Assembly: GCF_002939475.1 (NCBI RefSeq)
Contig: NZ_PKFQ01000001.1
Location: forward strand, 3,531,001 to 3,595,000
DNA: 64,000 bases
Direction of reading: 5' to 3'
Source: Streptomyces cinnamoneus
GTDB taxonomy: Bacteria; Actinomycetota; Actinomycetes; Streptomycetales; Streptomycetaceae
Below are positions 8,739 to 17,223 of the stretch, in pieces. Both the position numbers and the translations under genes were made by a program. How positions within the stretch are numbered: position 1 is the stretch's first letter; each line of letters starts with the position of its first letter. The notes beneath the pieces are model-generated. The model was not told the origin of the DNA, searched no databases, and worked only from the letters and a program-made list of their open reading frames with translations.

Positions 8739-10199
8739 GTGCCGAACGCCAACAATGACAGCCACACCCCGTCGTCGACGAACGAGCTCAACCAGGTGCA
8801 GCGCCGTGCCGTGAGCGAGCTCCTGCGGGTGTCCCCCGTAGCCGACGACCTCGCCCGACGCTTCCAGGAGGCGGGATTCACGCTTGCCCTGGTCGGCGGG
8901 TCGGTGAGGGACGCGCTGCTGGGCCGTCTCGGCAACGACCTGGACTTCACCACCGATGCCCGCCCCGAGGACGTGCTGAAGATCGTCCGTCCGTGGGCGG
9001 ACGCGGTCTGGGAGGTCGGCATCGCCTTCGGGACGGTCGGATGCCGTAAATCCGACTTTGATATTGAGGTCACGACATATCGGTCGGAAGCGTATGACCG
9101 CACCTCGCGGAAGCCGGAGGTCTCCTACGGCGACTCCATCGAGGAGGACCTGGTCCGCCGTGACTTCACCGTCAACGCGATGGCCGTCGTGCTGCCGGAG
9201 AAGCAGTTCGTCGACCCCCACCACGGCCTGGAGGACCTGGCCGCCCGGGTTCTTCGTACGCCCGGCACCCCCGAGGAGTCCTTCTCCGACGACCCGCTGC
9301 GCATGATGCGGGCCGCGCGCTTCGCCGCGCAGCTGGACTTCGAGGTCGCGCCCGAGGTCGTCACCGCCATGACGGAGATGTCCGACCGCCTTGAGATCGT
9401 CTCGGCGGAGCGCGTCCGTGACGAGCTGAACAAGCTGATCGTCTCCAGCCACCCCCGCAAGGGCCTCAGGCTCCTCGTCGACACCGGCCTGGCCCGTCTC
9501 GTCCTCCCGGAGCTCCCGGCGCTGCGGCTGGAGCGCGACGAGCACCACCGGCACAAGGACGTCTACGAGCACACGCTGACCGTCCTCGAGCAGGCGATGG
9601 ACCTGGAGAAGGACGGCCCCGACCTGGTGCTCCGCCTGGCGGCGCTGCTGCACGACATCGGCAAGCCCAGGACGCGGCGGTTCGAGAAGGACGGCCGGGT
9701 CTCCTTCCACCACCACGAGGTGGTCGGCGCCAAGATGACCAAGGCGCGGATGACCAAGCTGAAGTACTCGAACGACCTGGTGAAGGACGTCTCCAAGCTG
9801 GTCGAGCTCCACCTGCGCTTCCACGGCTACGGCACGGGCGAGTGGACGGACTCCGCCGTGCGCCGGTACGTGCGCGACGCGGGTCCCCTGCTGGACCGGC
9901 TGCACAAGCTGACGCGGTCCGACTGCACCACGCGCAACAAGCGCAAGGCGAACGCGCTGTCCCGTGCCTATGACGGCCTTGAGGAGCGCATCGCCCGGCT
10001 CCAGGAACAGGAGGAGCTGGACTCGATCCGCCCGGACCTGGACGGCAACGAGATCATGGAGATCCTGGGCATCCGTCCCGGCCCGCAGGTGGGGCAGGCG
10101 TACAAGCACATGCTGGAGCTGCGGCTGGAGCACGGTCCCCTGGGCCGGGACGCCGCTGTCGCCGCGCTCAAGGAATGGTGGGCGGCTCAGGAGAGCTGA
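8739..10199 (+). CDS. pcnA: tRNA nucleotidyltransferase (CCA-adding enzyme)
   Basis: A 486-residue class II nucleotidyltransferase. The head domain has GGSVRDALLG (about residues 51-60) and the metal-binding DLDFTTDA; RRDFTVNAMA marks the nucleotide-binding neck. An HD domain follows (LRLAALLHDIGKPRTRR, about 300). It repairs and matures tRNA 3' ends by adding CCA. The S. coelicolor orthologue at this position, SCO3896, has been characterised as a tRNA nucleotidyltransferase despite being annotated as poly(A) polymerase. The GTG start lacks a ribosome-binding site and lies 8 nt after a -10-like TACCCT. Its 3' end faces the LppU-type gene across two parS sites. Confidence 0.95.
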   Translation: MPNANNDSHTPSSTNELNQVQRRAVSELLRVSPVADDLARRFQEAGFTLALVGGSVRDALLGRLGNDLDFTTDARPEDVLKIVRPWADAVWEVGIAFGTVGCRKSDFDIEVTTYRSEAYDRTSRKPEVSYGDSIEEDLVRRDFTVNAMAVVLPEKQFVDPHHGLEDLAARVLRTPGTPEESFSDDPLRMMRAARFAAQLDFEVAPEVVTAMTEMSDRLEIVSAERVRDELNKLIVSSHPRKGLRLLVDTGLARLVLPELPALRLERDEHHRHKDVYEHTLTVLEQAMDLEKDGPDLVLRLAALLHDIGKPRTRRFEKDGRVSFHHHEVVGAKMTKARMTKLKYSNDLVKDVSKLVELHLRFHGYGTGEWTDSAVRRYVRDAGPLLDRLHKLTRSDCTTRNKRKANALSRAYDGLEERIARLQEQEELDSIRPDLDGNEIMEILGIRPGPQVGQAYKHMLELRLEHGPLGRDAAVAALKEWWAAQES

Positions 10200-10220
10200 T
10201 GCGCGTCGGTGATGCTCCAC

Positions 10221-10234
10221 GTTTCACGTGAAAC
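10221..10234. promoter_or_regulatory. parS site 4 (ParB binding), intergenic
   Basis: Perfect GTTTCACGTGAAAC, 21 bp after the pcnA stop codon. Confidence 0.9.
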
Positions 10235-10248
10235 ATCACCGGGTGATG

Positions 10249-10292
10249 ACGCCAAGGGGCGGTGTTTCACGTGAAACACCGCCCCTTGGCGT
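10249..10292. terminator. 44-bp perfect palindrome, likely bidirectional terminator overlapping parS
   Basis: Every base from 10249 to 10292 pairs with its partner. The arms run from ACGCCAAGGGGCGGTG into the parS core. As RNA it would form a stem of about 20 bp with a tiny loop on either strand, suitable to terminate both pcnA (ends 10199) and the opposing gene (ends 10328). The terminator role is inferred; the palindrome is seen directly. Confidence 0.65.
10264..10277. promoter_or_regulatory. parS site 5 (ParB binding), centre of a 44-bp palindrome
   Basis: Perfect GTTTCACGTGAAAC, located exactly at the centre of the palindrome 10249-10292 and 43 bp from site 4 (centre to centre). Confidence 0.9.
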
Positions 10293-10327
10293 ATCGGGCG
10301 CCGTCACGCGCCCTGCGTCCTGCCGTC

Positions 10328-10834
10328 TTACTTCTTGTTGTCGCCCAGGCACAGCGTGAAGCTGTTCGAGCGCTCCTTCAAGGTGAACGCGGCGGTGGTG
10401 CCGTCGACACCGGAGCACGCCAGGGAGGCGAGGGTCGAGCCGTCGACCTTCTTCAGGACCTTGTACGTCGCCTGGGCGTCCGAGCAGTCGAGCTTCTTCA
10501 CGTCGGGCTTCGAGTCCGTGCCGGCGTTGCGCATGCAGTCGCCGACGGCCAGCTCCTTGGCGTCGTCGCTCTTGCCGAAGAGCCAGCCGCCCACGATGAC
10601 GCCCACGCCGATGACGGGGATCACGACGTTGCGGAAGATCTTCTTGAACGAGCGCTTCGGCGCCGGCGGCGGCACAGGGGCGCCGGGGAATCCACCGGGC
10701 TGGCCGTAGGGGCCGGGAGCCGGCTGACCGTAAGGAGCCTGCGGCTGCTGGCCGTACGGGCCCGGCTGCTGCTGACCATAGGGGGCGCCGCCCTGCGGGG
10801 CGTACGGGTTCTGGTTGGGCGGCGGAGTGGACAA
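10328..10834 (-). CDS. LppU/SCO3897 family membrane protein
   Basis: A 168-residue protein. The N-terminal half is a Pro/Gln/Gly/Tyr-rich disordered cytoplasmic tail with repeated PYGQ units. One transmembrane helix follows (about residues 82-101, VVIPVIGVGVIVGGWLFG), then a small outer domain with four cysteines (GDCMRN, KKLDCSDA, LACSG, TLCLG), likely two disulphides. The family is defined by mycobacterial LppU and S. coelicolor SCO3897; its function is unknown. I chose the TTG at 10834 (STPPPNQNPY follows, with GGGGG 6 nt upstream). An in-frame ATG at 10903 would add 23 residues unlike the family. Confidence 0.85.
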   Translation of the reverse strand: MSTPPPNQNPYAPQGGAPYGQQQPGPYGQQPQAPYGQPAPGPYGQPGGFPGAPVPPPAPKRSFKKIFRNVVIPVIGVGVIVGGWLFGKSDDAKELAVGDCMRNAGTDSKPDVKKLDCSDAQATYKVLKKVDGSTLASLACSGVDGTTAAFTLKERSNSFTLCLGDNKK

Positions 10835-10916
10835 GGAAAACCCCCGAAAAGAAGCGTGATCCGTTTGCGGTGCAGCCCGTAAGGTATCCGGTGTCCATGA
10901 CATTTCCGCAGCTCAG

Positions 10917-10933
10917 AAAAGGCCTGTGGCCTT
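10917..10933 (-). terminator. Intrinsic terminator after the MFS gene
   Basis: Minus-strand hairpin AAGGCC-ACA-GGCCTT followed by further T residues, 11 nt after the MFS stop codon. It separates the MFS gene from the LppU-type gene. Confidence 0.55.
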
Positions 10934-10943
10934 GATGTGACAC

Positions 10944-12215
10944 TTATCGGCGGTCAAATAGCGCCAAACCCGCCGTAATTCCTGCGTAGATCACGGAAAT
11001 CGTTACCACCAATACGGCCGACCGGCCGTCCGGTGGGAGCATCAGGGCGGCGGTGCCCGCCGCCCCCACGAAGGCGACGTTGAACAGGACGTCGTAGAGC
11101 GAGAAGACCCTGCCCCGGAAGGCGTCGTCCACCGTCGCCTGCACCACCGTGTCCGTAGTGATCTTGGCCCCTTGGGTGGTGACGCCCAGGACGAAGGCGG
11201 CCACCAGCATGGGAGCCGGTTCGAACGGGAGCCCGAGGGCGGGTTCGAGGACCGCGGCCGTCGCGGCACACGCCGTCATCCAGCCGAGCCACCCCAGCCG
11301 GCCCACTGCCCAGGGCGTGCTCAGGGCCGCCGCGAAGTACCCCGCTCCCGAGGCGGCGACGGCATAGCCGAGCATCGCCAGACCGCCCTTGTCGTCGTCC
11401 GCCCAGGAGTGCCGACAGAGCATCAGCAGCATGACGGTCAGGGCCCCGTAGCAGAAGCGCATCAGCGTCATCGCGGCCAGGGCGCGGGCCGCGACGGGGC
11501 GTTCCGCCAGATGCCGCAATCCGTCGGCCATGCCGCGCACGGTGGTCGCGAGAGCTGTGCGGACCCGGGCGGCGGGGCCCGGTGCGTCAGGCCCCAGCAG
11601 CCCCGCGGGCATGCGCAGCGAACAGAGAGCCGCGCCCAGGTAGAGCGCGGCGCCGAGGAGCATCGCCCAGGCGTCGGACGCCGCCGTGCCCTCCGGCACG
11701 CCCAGTCGTACGGCGAAGGCGAGCCCGCCGCCCGCCGTGGCCGCGAGCGTACCGGCGGTCGGGGAGACGGAGTTGGCCATCACGAGGCGCTCGGGGGAGT
11801 CCACGACGTGCGGCAGGGCAGCCGAGAGCCCGGCGAGCACGAAACGGTTCACGGCCGTGACCGACAGCGCGGAGGCGTAGAAGAGCCACTCGGGGCAGCG
11901 GGCGACGACGAGCAGAGCGGTGGCCGTGGCCAGCGCGGCACGCAGCAGGTTTCCGTGGAGCAGCACCTGGCGGCGGCGCCAGCGGTCGAGCAGGACACCG
12001 GCGAAGGGTCCCAGCAGTGAGTAGGGCAGGAGCAGGACGGCCATCGCGGAGGCGATGGCGGCGGGTGACGCCTGCTTCTCGGGTGAGAAGACGACAAAGG
12101 TGGCGAGCGCGACCTGATAGACGCCGTCGGCGGCCTGGGAGAGCAGCCGGACGGTCAGCAGCCGGCGGAAATCGCGCAGGTGAAGCAGAACGCGAAGATC
12201 ACGCACAACAGGCAT
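10944..12215 (-). CDS. MFS transporter
   Basis: A 423-residue major facilitator with about 12 hydrophobic segments, starting MPVVRDLRVLLHLRDFRRLL and ending GLALFDRR. The FAGVLLDRWRRRQ motif between helices 2 and 3 is the MFS signature, and the second half has a matching EXPORT-type segment (DDAFRGRVFSLYDVLFN) of the macrolide-efflux/EntS-like DHA3 group. The substrate cannot be read from sequence. The ATG at 12215 gives the family-like N-terminus; an upstream in-frame start at 12239 is less likely. It lies downstream of the ino1 terminator and so probably has its own promoter. Confidence 0.85.
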   Translation of the reverse strand: MPVVRDLRVLLHLRDFRRLLTVRLLSQAADGVYQVALATFVVFSPEKQASPAAIASAMAVLLLPYSLLGPFAGVLLDRWRRRQVLLHGNLLRAALATATALLVVARCPEWLFYASALSVTAVNRFVLAGLSAALPHVVDSPERLVMANSVSPTAGTLAATAGGGLAFAVRLGVPEGTAASDAWAMLLGAALYLGAALCSLRMPAGLLGPDAPGPAARVRTALATTVRGMADGLRHLAERPVAARALAAMTLMRFCYGALTVMLLMLCRHSWADDDKGGLAMLGYAVAASGAGYFAAALSTPWAVGRLGWLGWMTACAATAAVLEPALGLPFEPAPMLVAAFVLGVTTQGAKITTDTVVQATVDDAFRGRVFSLYDVLFNVAFVGAAGTAALMLPPDGRSAVLVVTISVIYAGITAGLALFDRR

Positions 12216-12236
12216 GCTGCACAGCCTCACACAGCA

Positions 12237-12271
12237 CACGGGTCCCCGGGCGGATTGCCCGGGGACCCGTG
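12237..12271 (-). terminator. Intrinsic terminator after ino1
   Basis: Perfect 15-bp GC-rich stem (12237-12251 with 12257-12271) and 5-nt loop GGATT, starting 32 nt after the ino1 stop codon and just upstream of the MFS start. Confidence 0.85.
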
Positions 12272-12302
12272 GGGGAGCGAAAACGTCAGCGCGACGTCAG
12301 AC

Positions 12303-13385
12303 TCAGCGCTCGACCTCGCCCTTGATGAACTTCTCGACGTTCTCACGGGCCTCGTCGTCGAAGTACTGCACGGGCGGCGACTTCATGAAGTACGAGGAGG
12401 CGGAGAGGATCGGGCCGCCGACACCGCGGTCCTTGGCGATCTTCGCGGCGCGCACGGCGTCGATGATGACACCAGCGGAGTTCGGGGAGTCCCAGACCTC
12501 GAGCTTGTACTCCAGGTTCAGGGGGACGTCACCGAACGCGCGGCCCTCGAGGCGCACGTACGCCCACTTGCGGTCGTCCAGCCAGGCCACGTAGTCCGAG
12601 GGACCGATGTGGACGTTCTTCTCGCCCATGTCGCGGTCGGGGATCTGCGAGGTGACGGCCTGCGTCTTGGAGATCTTCTTGGACTCGAGGCGGTCGCGCT
12701 CGAGCATGTTCTTGAAGTCCATGTTGCCGCCGACGTTCAGCTGCATGGTGCGGTCCAGGATGACACCCCGGTCCTCGAACAGCTTGGCCATCACGCGGTG
12801 GGTGATGGTGGCGCCGACCTGCGACTTGATGTCGTCGCCGACGATCGGGACGCCCGCCTCGGTGAACTTGTCCGCCCACTCCTTGGTGCCGGCGATGAAG
12901 ACCGGGAGGGCGTTGACGAACGCGACCTTGGCGTCGATGGCGCACTGCGCGTAGTACTTCGCGGCGTCCTCGGAGCCCACGGGGAGGTAGCAGACCAGAA
13001 CGTCGACCTGCTTGTCCTTGAGGACCTGGACGACGTCGACCGGGGCCTCGTCGGACTCCTCGATGGTCTGGCGGTAGTACTTGCCCAGGCCGTCGAGGGT
13101 GTGGCCGCGCTGCACGGTGACGCCGGTCGCCGGCACGTCGCAGATCTTGATGGTGTTGTTCTCGCTGGCGCCGATGGCGTCCGCGAGGTCGAGACCGACC
13201 TTCTTCGCGTCGACGTCGAAAGCGGCCACGAACTCGACATCACGGACGTGGTAGTCGCCGAACTGCACGTGCATCAGACCCGGCACGCGGCCGTTCGGGT
13301 CGGCGTCCTGGTAGTACTCCACGCCCTGCACCAGCGAGGCGGCGCAGTTACCCACACCGACGATCGCTACGCGAACCGAACCCAT
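12303..13385 (-). CDS. ino1: myo-Inositol-1-phosphate (inositol-3-phosphate) synthase
   Basis: A 360-residue NAD-dependent enzyme that turns glucose-6-phosphate into inositol-phosphate, feeding mycothiol and phosphatidylinositol synthesis. The Rossmann motif is at the start ([16 protein letters not shown]). The catalytic region includes [11 protein letters not shown] and the NVGGNMDF / [13 protein letters not shown] / [15 protein letters not shown] segments typical of actinobacterial Ino1. The ATG at 13385 has GGGAG upstream. It lies 49 bp after the PadR gene on the same strand, so the two may be co-transcribed and the regulator may control inositol synthesis. A strong terminator follows. Confidence 0.96.
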   Translation of the reverse strand: MGSVRVAIVGVGNCAASLVQGVEYYQDADPNGRVPGLMHVQFGDYHVRDVEFVAAFDVDAKKVGLDLADAIGASENNTIKICDVPATGVTVQRGHTLDGLGKYYRQTIEESDEAPVDVVQVLKDKQVDVLVCYLPVGSEDAAKYYAQCAIDAKVAFVNALPVFIAGTKEWADKFTEAGVPIVGDDIKSQVGATITHRVMAKLFEDRGVILDRTMQLNVGGNMDFKNMLERDRLESKKISKTQAVTSQIPDRDMGEKNVHIGPSDYVAWLDDRKWAYVRLEGRAFGDVPLNLEYKLEVWDSPNSAGVIIDAVRAAKIAKDRGVGGPILSASSYFMKSPPVQYFDDEARENVEKFIKGEVER

Positions 13386-13434
13386 TCCGGTTGCTCCCTG
13401 TTAGTACTCGACGAAGCCCTGCGGTGTGCAGAGC

Positions 13435-14022
13435 TCACTGATCCGGGCCGTTGCGCTTGTCACGCCCGGCCCGCTCGCTCTCGATCAGCTCGTTCAGCCA
13501 GCGGACCTCGCGCTCCACGGACTCCATGCCGTGCCGTTGAAGCTCGAGGGTGTAGTCGTCCAGCCGCTCGCGGGTACGGGCCAGGGAGGCGCGCATCTTC
13601 TCCAGACGCTCCTCCAGCCGGCTGCGGCGGCCTTCCAGCACGCGCATCCGTACGTCTCGCGAGGTCTGCCCGAAGAACGCGAAGCGGGCGGCGAAGTGCT
13701 CGTCCTCCCACGTGTCCGGGCCGGTGTGGGCGAGCAGCTCCTCGAAGTGCTCCTTGCCTTCCGCCGTCAGGCGATAGACGATCTTCGCCCGCCGTCCGGC
13801 CAAGGACGCCGCACGGGCGTCCTCCGGAGCGCTCCCGGGCTCCTCGACCAGCCAGCCGTTCGCCACGAGGGACTTCAGGCAGGGGTAGAGGGTGCCGTAG
13901 CTGAACGCGCGGAACACCCCGAGGGAGGTGTTCAAACGCTTCCGCAGCTCGTAGCCGTGCATCGGGGACTCGCGGAGCAGGCCGAGGACGGCGAACTCGA
14001 GGATGCCGGAGCGTCTGCTCAT
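13435..14022 (-). CDS. PadR family transcriptional regulator
   Basis: A 195-residue repressor-type regulator. The winged-helix domain spans residues 1-85 (ILEFAVLGLLRESPMHGYEL, then SYGTLYPCLKSLVANGWL), and the C-terminal half is a long coiled coil (RRSRLEERLEKMRASLARTRERL) for dimerisation, as in PadR subfamily s1. The ATG at 14022 has AAGGAGG in good position. It lies immediately upstream of ino1. A 21-bp inverted repeat 85 bp upstream is the best candidate operator. Confidence 0.93.
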   Translation of the reverse strand: MSRRSGILEFAVLGLLRESPMHGYELRKRLNTSLGVFRAFSYGTLYPCLKSLVANGWLVEEPGSAPEDARAASLAGRRAKIVYRLTAEGKEHFEELLAHTGPDTWEDEHFAARFAFFGQTSRDVRMRVLEGRRSRLEERLEKMRASLARTRERLDDYTLELQRHGMESVEREVRWLNELIESERAGRDKRNGPDQ

Positions 14023-14106
14023 GTTTCGCCTCCTTGTCCCCCACAGCCTAGTCCTTGTGATCCCTAATCCTTATTGGTCCCTTATGCCGAGCTGATGTGC
14101 CGAGCT

Positions 14107-14127
14107 GATGTATCGACTCGATACATC
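14107..14127. promoter_or_regulatory. Candidate PadR operator (21-bp inverted repeat)
   Basis: Perfect 10-bp arms around one central base: GATGTATCGA-C-TCGATACATC. ATGT...ACAT inverted repeats are typical PadR boxes, and it lies upstream of the padR-ino1 pair. A direct repeat of GCCGAGCTGATGT lies on its left side. The binding assignment is inferred. Confidence 0.55.
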
Positions 14128-14282
14128 CAGACGATAGAACGGGCGTCCTGCTGGGACAAGGGGAGGCACGGTGAACGAGGTCACATCACCGATTCGTGGG
14201 ACACAACCGGCCTGATTTGGAGTGAACATCCGCAGTGGGCGGGATTTGGCCGTGCGTAGTCTGTGCGGCATGCAGACCACAG

Positions 14283-14310
14283 GGAACCGAGTGACGTCGC
14301 CAGACGTCCT
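14283..14310 (+). promoter_or_regulatory. Candidate ECF-type promoter of the PBP gene
   Basis: GGAAC (14283-14287), 17 nt, then CGTCCT (14305-14310) resembles promoters read by cell-envelope ECF sigma factors such as SigE. The downstream leader holds two inverted repeats: a 9-bp stem (14324-14332 with 14352-14360) and a 5-bp stem (14392-14396 with 14403-14407). A housekeeping -10 (TAGTCT, 14257-14262) is an alternative. Confidence 0.4.
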
Positions 14311-14426
14311 CGTCCCGTATGCAGTGCGGCCCGTAGCTCGGGGGGACAGCCGGGCCGCACGCCGGGGGGAACGCAAGCCACCTGCCGCTGTCAGGCGATA
14401 GTGCCTGCCCGAGGAGTAATCGTTCG

Positions 14427-17063
14427 ATGAGCGAGCACCGCCGAAAGCCGCCGCAGCCTCAGGGCGGCGGCCGCGCCGCGACCCGTCGCGCGGCCCAGCA
14501 GCCGGCGCCCGGCCGCCGCGCCGCACCACCCAACAGTGCCGCCGGCCACAGCCGGGGCGAGGAAACCCGCCACGGCAGCCGGGCCGACGCACGCCGCACC
14601 ACCCAGCGCGGGGGCCCCGGCGGACCGGGCGGCCCGCGCCGCCGGCCCCCCGCCACCGGCCCCGGCGGAGGCGGGCGCGGACGCAGAGACAACGGACGCC
14701 CCGTGGCCAAACGCTTCATCGACTACCCGCGAGCGGGCAAGACGGGTGTGCGCCGCTGGATCCCGTCCTGGAAGCTCGTCGCCGGCCTGTGCGTCTCCTT
14801 CGTGGGCCTGATCATCGGGACCGTGGGCGTGGCGCTGGCGGTGGTGCAGGTGCCGAGCGCGCAGAAGGCGTCCGTCGTCCAGAAGAACGTTTACTACTGG
14901 GCTGACGGCAAACAGATGGTCGTCGCCGGTGGCGGAAACCTCAACCGGCAGATCGTGCAGATCTCCCAGATCCCCACGTCGATGCAGAACGCGGTGATCT
15001 CCGCCGAGAACGCCAGCTTCGAGAAGGACTGGGGCGTCGACCCGATGGGCATCGCCCGCGCCGTGGTGAAGATGGCGCAGGGCGGTGAGACGCAGAGTGG
15101 TTCGACGATCACGCAGCAGTTCGTGAAGAACACCTACCTGAGCCAGGAGCAGACGCTCAAGCGCAAGGCCACCGAGCTGCTCATCTCCATAAAGGTGGGC
15201 GCCACCCAGGAGAAGTCGGACATCCTCGCGGGCTACCTGAACACGGCCTACTACGGCCGGGGCGCCTACGGCATCCAGGCCGCCGCGCGTGCGTACTTCG
15301 ACACGGACTGCGCCCAGCTGTCCCCGAGCCAGGGCGCGTTCCTCGCCGCCACGCTGAACGGCCCCAACCTCTACGACCCCTACGGCGGTCAGGGGCCCGC
15401 GGCGACGCCGGAGAAGAACCTGAAGCGGGCCTCGGACCGCTGGAAGTGGACGCTCGACCGCGAGGTCCAGGTGGGCCGCATGGACGCGGGCGAACGCGAC
15501 AAGTGGGTCCAGCAGGGCTTCCCGATGCCGCAGAAGCCGAAGCCCGCGACCAACCGGGCCGGCCAGATCGGCTACCTCACCGACCTCGCCGACAACTACA
15601 TCGTCGCCCATTCCAAGATCAGCAAGGCGGAGCTGGACAAGGGCGGCTACCAGATCCACACCACCTTCGACCGGGACAAGGTCGACGCCCTGGCCAAGTC
15701 GGTCGAGGAGGTGCGCAAGGCGAACATCAAGCCGCAGGTGCGCGACGTCGACCAGTTCGTGCAGTTCGGCGGCGCCTCGGTGGAGCCGAAGACCGGCAAG
15801 ATCACCGCCATCTACGGTGGTGAGAACGCCCTGGAGCACTTCACCAACAACGCCGACTACACCGGCGTCCAGGTCGGATCGACCTTCAAGCCCTTCGTCC
15901 TGGCTGCCGCGATGTCCCACGGCAAGCGCAACCCGTCGCTGGGTGAGCGGCAGACCGACAGGGACCGCACGCTCGTCTCGCCCGAGAGCGTCTACAACGG
16001 CAACAACAAGCTGACGTTGCGGAAGTTCAACGGCACCGTCTGGCACGACCAGGACGGCAAGGAGTGGCACCAGAAGAACGACGGTGACGAGGACAAGGGC
16101 CTCATCACCCTCCGCACCGCCATGCAGTACTCGGTGAACACCCCCTACATCCAGCTCGGCATGGACGTGGGCACGGACCTGGTGCAGGATGCCGCGCTCA
16201 AGGCGGGCCTGGACAAGGACCAGCTGGCCTCGCTGACCCCCACCTTCTCCCTGGGCACCTCGGCGCCCAGCGCGATCCGGCTGGCGGGCGCCTACGCGAC
16301 GTTCGCGGCCAGCGGCAAGCAGGCCGACCCGTACTCGGTCGAGAAGGTCGAGAAGGACGGCACACCGGCGTACGTGCACGAGGCGAAGACCGCCCAGGCC
16401 TTCGACGCCAACGTGGCCAACAACGTCACCGACGTCCTGAAGACCGTCGTCCAGGCGGGCACCGGCACCTCGGCACAGCTCGGCGACCGTCCGGTGGCGG
16501 GCAAGACGGGTACGACCGACGGCAACCGCTCCGCGTGGTTCGCGGGCTACACCCCGCAGCTCTCCACGGCGATCGGCATGTACCGCGTGGACCCCAACGC
16601 CAAGAAGCAGGAGTTCCTGTCGATGCGCGGTGTGGGCGGCAAGCCCACCATCCACGGCGCGTCGTTCCCGGCGGAGATCTGGGCCGACTACATGGGCAAG
16701 GCGCTCAAGGGCCAGCCGGTCCTCCAGTTCGACCCGCCGCAGCCCATCGGCGAGAAGGTCTACGGGGACGGCGCGAGCCCGTCGCCCAGCGCGAGCCCGT
16801 CCGTGGCGCCGTCGGCCTCGCCGTCGCCCTCCGCGTCCGCGTCGCCGTCCAAGTCGCCCTCCAGCTCCCCGTCCCCCAGCAGGTCGTGCGGGTTCTTCGA
16901 CCCCAAGTGCAAGCACGGCGGGGGGAACGGCGGCACGGACCAGGGCACCACAGGAGGACCCGGCGGGGGAACGAGCGGTCCGGGCGGTGACACCGGTGAG
17001 ACACCGACGCCGGGACCGACGAGACGCCAGCCCGGCGGGCTCTTCGGGGGACCGAACGGCTGA
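14427..17063 (+). CDS. Bifunctional penicillin-binding protein (class A PBP)
   Basis: An 878-residue class A PBP that polymerises and cross-links peptidoglycan. The cytoplasmic tail (1 to about 105) is Arg/Pro/Gly-rich, followed by one transmembrane helix (about 112-135). The GT51 glycosyltransferase domain has ENASFEKDWGVD (catalytic Glu; the usual EDRxF is altered) and GSTITQQFVKN. The transpeptidase domain has the nucleophile motif STFK in VQVGSTFKPF, SVN, and KTGTT. The C-terminus is a Ser/Pro then Gly-rich tail of about 110 residues with a CGFFDPKCK pair, probably wall-embedded. SD GAGGAG lies 10 nt before the ATG. A hairpin terminator follows. Confidence 0.95.
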   Translation: MSEHRRKPPQPQGGGRAATRRAAQQPAPGRRAAPPNSAAGHSRGEETRHGSRADARRTTQRGGPGGPGGPRRRPPATGPGGGGRGRRDNGRPVAKRFIDYPRAGKTGVRRWIPSWKLVAGLCVSFVGLIIGTVGVALAVVQVPSAQKASVVQKNVYYWADGKQMVVAGGGNLNRQIVQISQIPTSMQNAVISAENASFEKDWGVDPMGIARAVVKMAQGGETQSGSTITQQFVKNTYLSQEQTLKRKATELLISIKVGATQEKSDILAGYLNTAYYGRGAYGIQAAARAYFDTDCAQLSPSQGAFLAATLNGPNLYDPYGGQGPAATPEKNLKRASDRWKWTLDREVQVGRMDAGERDKWVQQGFPMPQKPKPATNRAGQIGYLTDLADNYIVAHSKISKAELDKGGYQIHTTFDRDKVDALAKSVEEVRKANIKPQVRDVDQFVQFGGASVEPKTGKITAIYGGENALEHFTNNADYTGVQVGSTFKPFVLAAAMSHGKRNPSLGERQTDRDRTLVSPESVYNGNNKLTLRKFNGTVWHDQDGKEWHQKNDGDEDKGLITLRTAMQYSVNTPYIQLGMDVGTDLVQDAALKAGLDKDQLASLTPTFSLGTSAPSAIRLAGAYATFAASGKQADPYSVEKVEKDGTPAYVHEAKTAQAFDANVANNVTDVLKTVVQAGTGTSAQLGDRPVAGKTGTTDGNRSAWFAGYTPQLSTAIGMYRVDPNAKKQEFLSMRGVGGKPTIHGASFPAEIWADYMGKALKGQPVLQFDPPQPIGEKVYGDGASPSPSASPSVAPSASPSPSASASPSKSPSSSPSPSRSCGFFDPKCKHGGGNGGTDQGTTGGPGGGTSGPGGDTGETPTPGPTRRQPGGLFGGPNG

Positions 17064-17135
17064 GCCGCCGCGGATGACCGCCCCCCGGGTTGATCATCTG
17101 ATGAATGCGGCACCAGGCCGCTGAGCACGCCTTTT

Positions 17136-17171
17136 CGAGGGCCGTCACGCGTTCGCGTGTGACGGCCCTCG
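17136..17171 (+). terminator. Intrinsic terminator after the PBP gene
   Basis: Stem GAGGGCCGTCACGCG (17137-17151) with CGTGTGACGGCCCTC (17156-17170), loop TTCG, one G-T pair. It lies 73 nt after the stop codon. Confidence 0.8.
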
Positions 17172-17223
17172 TCGTTGTCCACAGGCTCGGACGGGTCCTG
17201 GGCCGGTACGGCAGGATGGGCGC

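Noticed and set aside
14317-14426. A c-di-AMP (ydaO) riboswitch before the PBP gene, suggested by GGGGGGAAC and paired arms
   Set aside because: The conserved 3' part of the ydaO aptamer is not present and the helices do not match; kept only as a structured-leader candidate.
17175-17183. Single TTGTCCACA DnaA box after the PBP gene
   Set aside because: One isolated box is expected by chance and there is no second box nearby, unlike the dnaB upstream region.
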